Assembly: GCA_910589195.1 (NCBI GenBank)
Contig: CAJUTC010000013.1
Span: 10,016-74,015 of the forward strand
Direction: 5' to 3'
Length of the DNA stretch: 64,000 nt
Source: an uncultured Lachnospiraceae bacterium
GTDB taxonomy: Bacteria; Bacillota; Clostridia; Lachnospirales; Lachnospiraceae
Shown: positions 61,756 through 64,000 of the stretch, in pieces
Position numbering within the stretch: position 1 is the stretch's first letter
Layout: each line of letters starts with the position of its first letter
The notes under the pieces: model-generated
Databases searched by the model: none
Seen by the model: the letters and a program-made list of their open reading frames with translations, nothing else
What the model was told of the DNA's origin: nothing
Program-made: the position numbers and the translations under genes

Positions 61756-64000
61756 CTAATTATTAATACAAATGTCAACAGCATCTTTCAGAGTAGAACA
61801 TGTTATCGGGCAAATAGTTCCCTGATTAATCATCCATACGGTATACCCTGATGTGTCTATCACTTCCAGACGCTTATTATACTTTTTTTCGCTTACTAAT
61901 TTAATGATTAATTCTTTACCTTCACATGCCTTTTCAATGTAAAAAAGTTTTCTATTGCTATCTTCTGCAATCAAATGGTTGCCTTTTGTATCTAATGCCA
62001 ATATCTCGTTTTCTTTCCATACAATAAAATCCGGATTGAATGTATCGGTTCCTTTCCCATCTAATAATGGAATCTTTAAAAACCCATTTGCCGGATTCCG
62101 CATCCATAATACATTTCTGCTATCCAATTCATGCGCGAATTCAAGTTCAAAAATATTAAAATTGCTGTATTTGGGATGGACTGCATTATGAAACTCTTTA
62201 CTGTCCCCTGTAATAAATACCTCTCCTATTGGCGTTGTATCTAACGGATTCTGCATAATAACTGAATTGCGCCTGTAAATATCCGCAATCTTTTTTGCCT
62301 CGTTTTTTATGTATATCGCCGCATTACTATTATACTCTACTAAAGCATCAAATTTTTTTGCAGATATATCACACAAGGTTATCGCATTTTTAGCCAGCTT
62401 ATCCATCTCGCGTTTAAATATCCATCGTACTGTTACTTGATTACTGTGCTGTGTTGTATATCCAATCTTTTCTCCGCAATAGCTTCCAACCTCAGCTATA
62501 ACCTGTATTTGATTACCAGCTCCAACTATATTATTAATATCATTACTATAGTCAATCATTTTATCAATTACGTCCTTAATTTCCAGCATGGCTTTCTCCG
62601 AATTAATTACAATATCAGGAACTTCGGCTTCTACTTTTGGCTGGACAGTTGGTCTGTTTTTTTCACTGGTTTTCGCTACATGATAGGATATTGCTATTTC
62701 TGGAATATCAATTGATAAAGTCTTTCTAATCTCTTCTATAATAGATTTAAACACATCTTTTTCGTCTGTTTTTATATAAAAATTAGCCATGTTAAGCTTA
62801 TCATCCGCATAATGTGTTGCTTTTGGCTGTCTTAAAACTCTTCCTATAACCTGAGTTATCTGCGTATTCGATCCCATATCCTTATCTATATAAGCAAAAT
62901 AGCAAGATGGATCATCCCATCCTTCTTGTAATGATTGATTAAAAATAATATGCCGGTAATTTCCCGCAATAAATTCTTCATAATCATTATCCCCACCACT
63001 AAAAAGATTAAAATTTGAAGGTTTAGGAAAACGCCTATCAAATTTCAGATTGCAATATACAGCTATTTCATGAGGATCAATACCTTCATCCACTAAATAT
63101 TTCCAGATCTTAATCGGTCTGGCTTTTCTTTCTTCAAATGGAACCAAGGGATCATCAATTTCTGAAGTTTCCAATAACATATTTGTATCACTTACATAAA
63201 TTGCTTTTGGTCTGAAATCACATGCTAAATCCAGAGCAGATTGTTCAACTTCCCTAAAATCCTCAAGTAAATTATGTATAGCTATTTCCATAGGCGTCAT
63301 ATAACCGCCTATGGAAATAAACTTTTTAATCAAACCACTTTTAACTACCTGCTTATTGCTGACTACAGTTACCAAATCACTATCTTTTAATTCCTTTTCT
63401 TTTTTCATCCTGGCAATATACCATTCTAATTCTTTAGGAACTTTCGTAGTCGCACTTGCCGCAATCAATGCTGTTGGATTTAAATCTAATAGCAACCTTG
63501 TTTGTTGATCAGACAAATTATGCCCTTCATCATATACAACAATCAAATCCCTTATAACCCCACTATAATTTTTTCTTATTTTTAGCATCTCCCATAAAGA
63601 ATTATTGGCATTATCTATCCCTGTTTGAAAAACCCGTCTATCACCATCCGCTTTATCTTTTTGATTGATCTTTCCAACTGTTGCAATCAGCAACAGTCCT
63701 TTTGTATCATCTAGCAAATCTCTTTCCCTGCATTCCAATAAAGGCTTTACTAAAAAATCCGGGATATTTTCCACATACTTTCCTGATGTAAAGTTTTCTA
63801 ATGTTTGACTAACAATTACTTTTCCCTTAGACAACCATAATACTACTGGCTGTGTGATTGAGCAAGCTCTTATTTGCTCAATGCAATCCGCTAAAATCAA
63901 TGTTTTTCCGGCACCCGTTATCGCTGACAAATTTTGATAAAATGGAACAATTTTTCCGCCTAGTCCCGGTAAAGGCTCCTTCATATATTCACTATATCTG
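61756..64000 (-). CDS. Type III restriction enzyme-like DEAD/DEAH helicase-nuclease (cut by window edge)
   Basis: At least 748 codons; the frame is open through the right edge, so the start is outside the window. An in-frame ATG exists at 63984. Helicase motifs: SAITGAGKTLILADCI (Walker A), VVYDEGHN (motif II as DEGH), ASATT (motif III) and TQVIGRVLRQP (motif VI). The C-terminal PD-(D/E)XK nuclease-like site is FNPDFIVWKENEILALDTKG. It resembles the Res subunit of type III restriction systems, which need an adenine methyltransferase (Mod). None is in view. Base use is clearly AT-richer than its neighbours, consistent with transfer. Confidence 0.8.
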   Translation of the reverse strand, partial: RYSEYMKEPLPGLGGKIVPFYQNLSAITGAGKTLILADCIEQIRACSITQPVVLWLSKGKVIVSQTLENFTSGKYVENIPDFLVKPLLECRERDLLDDTKGLLLIATVGKINQKDKADGDRRVFQTGIDNANNSLWEMLKIRKNYSGVIRDLIVVYDEGHNLSDQQTRLLLDLNPTALIAASATTKVPKELEWYIARMKKEKELKDSDLVTVVSNKQVVKSGLIKKFISIGGYMTPMEIAIHNLLEDFREVEQSALDLACDFRPKAIYVSDTNMLLETSEIDDPLVPFEERKARPIKIWKYLVDEGIDPHEIAVYCNLKFDRRFPKPSNFNLFSGGDNDYEEFIAGNYRHIIFNQSLQEGWDDPSCYFAYIDKDMGSNTQITQVIGRVLRQPKATHYADDKLNMANFYIKTDEKDVFKSIIEEIRKTLSIDIPEIAISYHVAKTSEKNRPTVQPKVEAEVPDIVINSEKAMLEIKDVIDKMIDYSNDINNIVGAGNQIQVIAEVGSYCGEKIGYTTQHSNQVTVRWIFKREMDKLAKNAITLCDISAKKFDALVEYNSNAAIYIKNEAKKIADIYRRNSVIMQNPLDTTPIGEVFITGDSKEFHNAVHPKYSNFNIFELEFAHELDSRNVLWMRNPANGFLKIPLLDGKGTDTFNPDFIVWKENEILALDTKGNHLIAEDSNRKLFYIEKACEGKELIIKLVSEKKYNKRLEVIDTSGYTVWMINQGTICPITCSTLKDAVDICINN

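Noticed and set aside
1..64000. CRISPR arrays, rRNA and tRNA genes
   Set aside because: No regularly spaced repeats and no cloverleaf or rRNA-like sequences were recognised on either strand.

Overview
The window looks like a chromosomal segment of an anaerobic Bacillota, most likely class Clostridia, family Lachnospiraceae. The basis is family-level recognition of the proteins: a DUF1846 protein, a DUF6033-like protein, a clostridial Na+-pumping decarboxylase cluster, a McsA-McsB-ClpC operon and choline-binding-type surface repeats. Promoters are of the sigma-A type and ribosome sites are strong AGGAGG. No rRNA, tRNA, CRISPR array or complete insertion sequence was seen.

Left part (1-14.5 kb): an edge-truncated GNAT protein, a DUF1349 protein and a gene-poor stretch with decayed reading frames. 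A plus-strand group follows: a MocA-like nucleotidyltransferase fused to a ModE-type DNA-binding domain, a SPL-type radical SAM protein and a uracil permease. Opposite them is an eight-gene molybdenum operon on the minus strand: moeA-like, moaC, moaA, MOSC-MogA, modA, modB, modC, xdhC-like. It has a promoter, a 24-bp ModE-box-like operator and a terminator. A PD-(D/E)XK-family pseudogene lies just upstream.

Middle part (14.5-41.5 kb): an EF-G-like GTPase, a divergent aromatic amino acid operon (DAHP synthase, tyrA, aroA) and a secreted repeat protein whose promoter spacer contains a run of nine G. Next are a DUF6033-like protein and a TetR-controlled five-gene cluster (SCP2, hydrolase, condensation domain, carrier protein, acyl-activating enzyme). 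A lipoprotein, a cytidylate-kinase-like protein, a solute-binding lipoprotein with a hybrid histidine kinase, radA and the stress operon gntR-mcsA-mcsB-clpC follow.

Right part (41.5-64 kb): a xanthine dehydrogenase operon with its permease sits behind a purine riboswitch that appears to be wired as an ON switch. Then come two secreted envelope proteins, a biotin-dependent Na+-pump cluster with two different carboxyltransferase subunits, a D,D-carboxypeptidase, a class B sortase, a serine recombinase, DUF1846 and, cut by the right edge, an AT-rich type III restriction-like helicase/nuclease.

Several loci work together. The molybdate transporter and cofactor genes, the MocA-ModE fusion and the XdhC-like chaperone would all supply a molybdenum hydroxylase such as the xanthine dehydrogenase encoded at 43.0-46.8 kb. 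The strongest candidates for new biology are the MocA-ModE fusion with its operator, the purine ON switch, the possibly phase-variable promoter, the SCP2/condensation cluster, the GntR-controlled clpC operon and the dual-carboxyltransferase pump.
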